6,847 nt of DNA from positions 1-6,847 of the forward strand of contig PIYH01000073.1 of NCBI GenBank assembly GCA_003601695.1, in the 5' to 3' direction. Below the pieces are notes generated by a model that did not search any database, was not told where the DNA came from, and worked only from the letters and a program-made list of their open reading frames with translations. Shown piece by piece: positions 5,691-6,847 of this stretch. Position 1 is the first letter of the stretch. Each line of letters starts with the position of its first letter. The translations under genes and the position numbers were made by a program. The stretch is from Candidatus Bathyarchaeota archaeon. GTDB taxonomy: Archaea; Thermoproteota; Bathyarchaeia; Bathyarchaeales; DTEX01.

Positions 5691-5972
5691 CTATAGACTT
5701 CTGATCTTCAGAGCGTTCCTTGTAGCTCTTCCTTTATATTCCCGCGCAACTATCATAGTAGACGTCAATACTATGCTTGGGATATTTCTGATATTTTCAG
5801 AGAGGAAGTTCTCTAAAGTCTTGAGATCACCAACTTTAACCTTTGCGATAACGTCAAACTCCCCATAAACTATGCTTGCGTCCATAACCTCGTTGAACTC
5901 GATTATTTTTTTGCAGATATCCCTTTCGCTTCCAGAGCTAACTTTCATCATCACGTAGGCCTTAATCGCCAT
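5691..5972 (-). CDS. Stand-alone RAM domain protein (Lrp/AsnC effector domain without a DNA-binding domain)
   Basis: The 93-residue protein has the beta-alpha-beta-beta-alpha-beta pattern of the Lrp/AsnC C-terminal domain: AIKAYVMMKV (2-11), helix SERDICKKIIEF (15-26), strand DASIVYGEFDVIAKVKV (31-47) with the typical G-E-F-D turn (37-40), helix LKTLENFLSENI, and final strand SIVLTSTMIV (66-75). Such domains bind amino acids or other small molecules and assemble into dimers and octamers. Without the helix-turn-helix they act as partners of full regulators or as metabolic sensors. The frame is open to an earlier ATG (6065), but the extra 31 residues are not a helix-turn-helix and GGTGATC lies two bases before ATG 5972, so 5972 is preferred. 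The basic tail after 75 (YKGRATRNALKIRSL) extends past the domain. No effector can be named. Confidence 0.85.
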   Translation of the reverse strand: MAIKAYVMMKVSSGSERDICKKIIEFNEVMDASIVYGEFDVIAKVKVGDLKTLENFLSENIRNIPSIVLTSTMIVAREYKGRATRNALKIRSL

Positions 5973-6000
5973 CAGATCACCCTCAATCAGATCTTGAGGG
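5971..6000 (-). promoter_or_regulatory. Hairpin that can hide the ribosome binding site of the RAM-domain gene, with direct repeats
   Basis: In the leftward transcript CCCTCAA (6000-5994) can pair with TTGAGGG (5986-5980) around a 7-base loop. The last three G of the stem begin the ribosome binding site GGGTGATC (5982-5975). An 8-base direct repeat, ATCAGATC on the + strand, occurs at 5971-5978 and 5986-5993. The arrangement allows control of translation by RNA folding, or protein binding at the DNA. Confidence 0.4.
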
Positions 6001-6112
6001 ATTAACTCAACGCCTAATTTAATTCTTTCTTTTTTAGACTCTATTAAGAGTAAGATATTTCTCATCCATAAAAAAGACGGTATAGATCAATATTGAGAAG
6101 ATTTATAGGTTT

Positions 6113-6120
6113 CTTTATAT
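6113..6120 (+). promoter_or_regulatory. TATA-like box for the small basic protein gene
   Basis: CTTTATAT is centred about 25 bases before ATG 6142, the distance expected for a transcript that starts at or near the start codon. No ribosome binding site precedes ATG 6142, which fits leaderless translation. A second AT-rich box lies at 6101-6108. Confidence 0.55.
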
Positions 6121-6141
6121 CTAAACTGATATGGCGATAAT

Positions 6142-6432
6142 ATGAACTGGGAGAAAAAGCAAATGAAATATGAATTCATTGAACCTCTACAGGAGAGGCC
6201 TAAAGTAAAGAAGAAGATACGCTATAAGTCTACGATAGCTGAAAAAATACTGAATGAATTCAAAGAATCTGATGCCAAATACGCAAAGGTTAGCTTTGAA
6301 AAGCTTAAAGGAATCTATAAGTCCCCAGCGTTTACAAGTAGAGCTCTGGGAAGAATAGCTAAAAGACTTGGATTAAAAGAGAAGATATCCATATACTCGG
6401 ATGAAAACAACATCTACTTAGAGAAGCTCTAA
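6142..6432 (+). CDS. Small basic protein, possibly winged-helix DNA-binding
   Basis: This 96-residue lysine-rich protein is hypothetical to me. The first 30 residues are basic and probably flexible (VKKKIRYK at 22-29). Helices are likely at 31-42 (TIAEKILNEFKE), 49-58 and 61-76. The third, SPAFTSRALGRIAKRLGL, resembles a recognition helix, and ISIYSDENNIYLEKL (82-96) resembles the beta-hairpin wing of a winged helix. DNA or RNA binding is therefore inferred, with about 0.4 confidence. There are no cysteines, signal peptide or membrane segment. The gene is transcribed divergently from the RAM-domain gene across about 170 bases and has its own TATA-like box. A four-codon frame, ATG 6131 to TGA 6143, overlaps its start codon and could influence initiation. 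Confidence 0.75.
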   Translation: MNWEKKQMKYEFIEPLQERPKVKKKIRYKSTIAEKILNEFKESDAKYAKVSFEKLKGIYKSPAFTSRALGRIAKRLGLKEKISIYSDENNIYLEKL

Positions 6433-6535
6433 GAGATTCATAGAATGAAAATAACTCTGAGATTGTAATGTTGATCTTCCTCAATTGAATGAATAGTGAT
6501 AATTATAAAGAAGAGAATTCAAGATTAAAAAAACT

Positions 6536-6723
6536 TTAAGAGACATTATCAATAAAAAGGTTACCTAATATTTTAATCTTAAAATCTCCAATATCAATCC
6601 ATTCCCTTTTTCTAAAAGGAATGACAATTATATTATCGTTAGGTCAAGATAGGCTTTAACATACTTTATTCTCTTACTGAACTTCGAACCATAATACCCG
6701 TTGCTTTGAAGCACAGTTTTAGC
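6536..6723 (-). pseudogene. Frame-shifted coding remnant, vaguely transposase-like
   Basis: Two adjoining leftward frames look protein-like but neither has a start. The first (6723-6628) contains TVLQSNGYYGSKFSKRIKYV. The second (6643-6536) contains DNIIVIPFRKREWIDIG. The order, a G-Y-x-S-K segment and helix followed by a strand ending in P-x-R-K, recalls the middle of DDE transposases of the IS4/IS5 kind. No terminal inverted repeats, catalytic triad or target duplication can be seen, so this is weak. It accounts for most of the 310-base stretch 6433-6743, which otherwise holds only AT-rich sequence. Confidence 0.3.
6600..6623. repeat. Inverted repeat in the AT-rich spacer
   Basis: CATTCC, one unpaired C, then TTTT (6600-6610) pairs with AAAAGGAATG (6614-6623) around TCT. 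This gives about ten base pairs with one bulge. It lies inside the possible remnant, about 120 bases after the glycosylase stop, so it may be chance rather than a terminator. Confidence 0.3.
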
Positions 6724-6743
6724 CTATCGAAAGAAGGCTGATG

Positions 6744-6847
6744 TTATGCTTTTTCAGAAGTCTCAAGTATGCTTTTCATCTTCAATAAGTCTTTCAGAAG
6801 ATCATCTCTAAGATTCACATTGTAGAGGGCGGCTGCTGGATGAAACG
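6744..6847 (-). CDS. Uracil-DNA glycosylase, family 4, C-terminal end, cut by window edge
   Basis: The last 33 codons of a leftward gene are visible, ending at TAA 6746-6744. They begin FHPAAALYNVNLRDDLLKDL. The HPAAALYN motif contains the conserved histidine of the second active-site motif of thermophilic and archaeal family 4 uracil-DNA glycosylases, and the following amphipathic helix is their usual C-terminus. These enzymes remove uracil from DNA and carry a 4Fe-4S cluster, whose cysteines lie in the missing part. The assignment rests on this one motif, but the motif is distinctive. Confidence 0.8.
   Translation of the reverse strand, partial: FHPAAALYNVNLRDDLLKDLLKMKSILETSEKA

Noticed and set aside
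5973..6065. RAM-domain protein starting at ATG 6065
   Set aside because: The 31 extra residues do not form a helix-turn-helix, and a strong ribosome binding site sits immediately before ATG 5972. It cannot be fully excluded.
6570..6585. Perfect 7-base inverted repeat ATTTTAA/TTAAAAT
   Set aside because: It consists only of A and T in an AT-rich stretch with a 2-base loop, so it is expected by chance and would fold poorly.
1..6847. CRISPR arrays, tRNA or rRNA genes
   Set aside because: No regularly spaced repeats and no tRNA-like or rRNA-like sequence were seen by eye on either strand.

Overview
The window looks archaeal. It carries a deoxyhypusine synthase (an archaeal/eukaryotic enzyme), a C-terminus typical of family 4 uracil-DNA glycosylases, a stand-alone RAM (Lrp/AsnC effector) domain protein, two biotin-synthase-like radical SAM enzymes of types common in archaea, ribosome binding sites of the GGTGATC/GGAGG kind, and a TATA-like box about 25 bases before a start codon. 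Moderate GC and AT-rich spacers would fit an uncultured Thermoproteota/Bathyarchaeia-type lineage, but that placement is inference.

Layout. Positions 1-2220 read leftward as a tight probable operon: a radical SAM enzyme (LipS1-like), a transaldolase with an unusual insertion, and the start of a DNA methyltransferase cut by the window edge. From the same roughly 100-base divergent region, positions 2231-5193 read rightward: a zinc-dependent histone-deacetylase-family hydrolase, deoxyhypusine synthase, and a second radical SAM enzyme (LipS2-like). Positions 5194-5403 hold a broken reading frame with a good ribosome binding site, probably a gene remnant. From 5404 to 5972 there are two leftward genes, a small unknown protein and a 93-residue RAM-domain protein whose ribosome binding site lies in a potential hairpin. 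A small basic protein, probably leaderless, reads rightward at 6142-6432. The AT-rich stretch 6433-6743 contains a frame-shifted remnant that vaguely resembles a transposase. The right edge holds the last 33 codons of a leftward uracil-DNA glycosylase.

How the genes fit together. The two radical SAM genes resemble the two halves of the split lipoyl synthase (LipS1/LipS2), which together insert sulfur into octanoyl-lysine on carrier proteins. They flank a lysine-deacetylase-type hydrolase and deoxyhypusine synthase, so the four central genes all belong to families that act on lysine side chains or polyamines. No lipoate ligase or lipoyl-domain protein is visible, so the lipoyl assignment rests on sequence resemblance alone.

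The most striking oddity is at translation starts. The LipS2-like frame has no ATG, GTG or TTG before its iron-sulfur motif, so it must start at a rare codon (ATT at 4231) or reach its frame by a -1 shift from a two-codon ATG frame. The deacetylase gene shows a similar arrangement.
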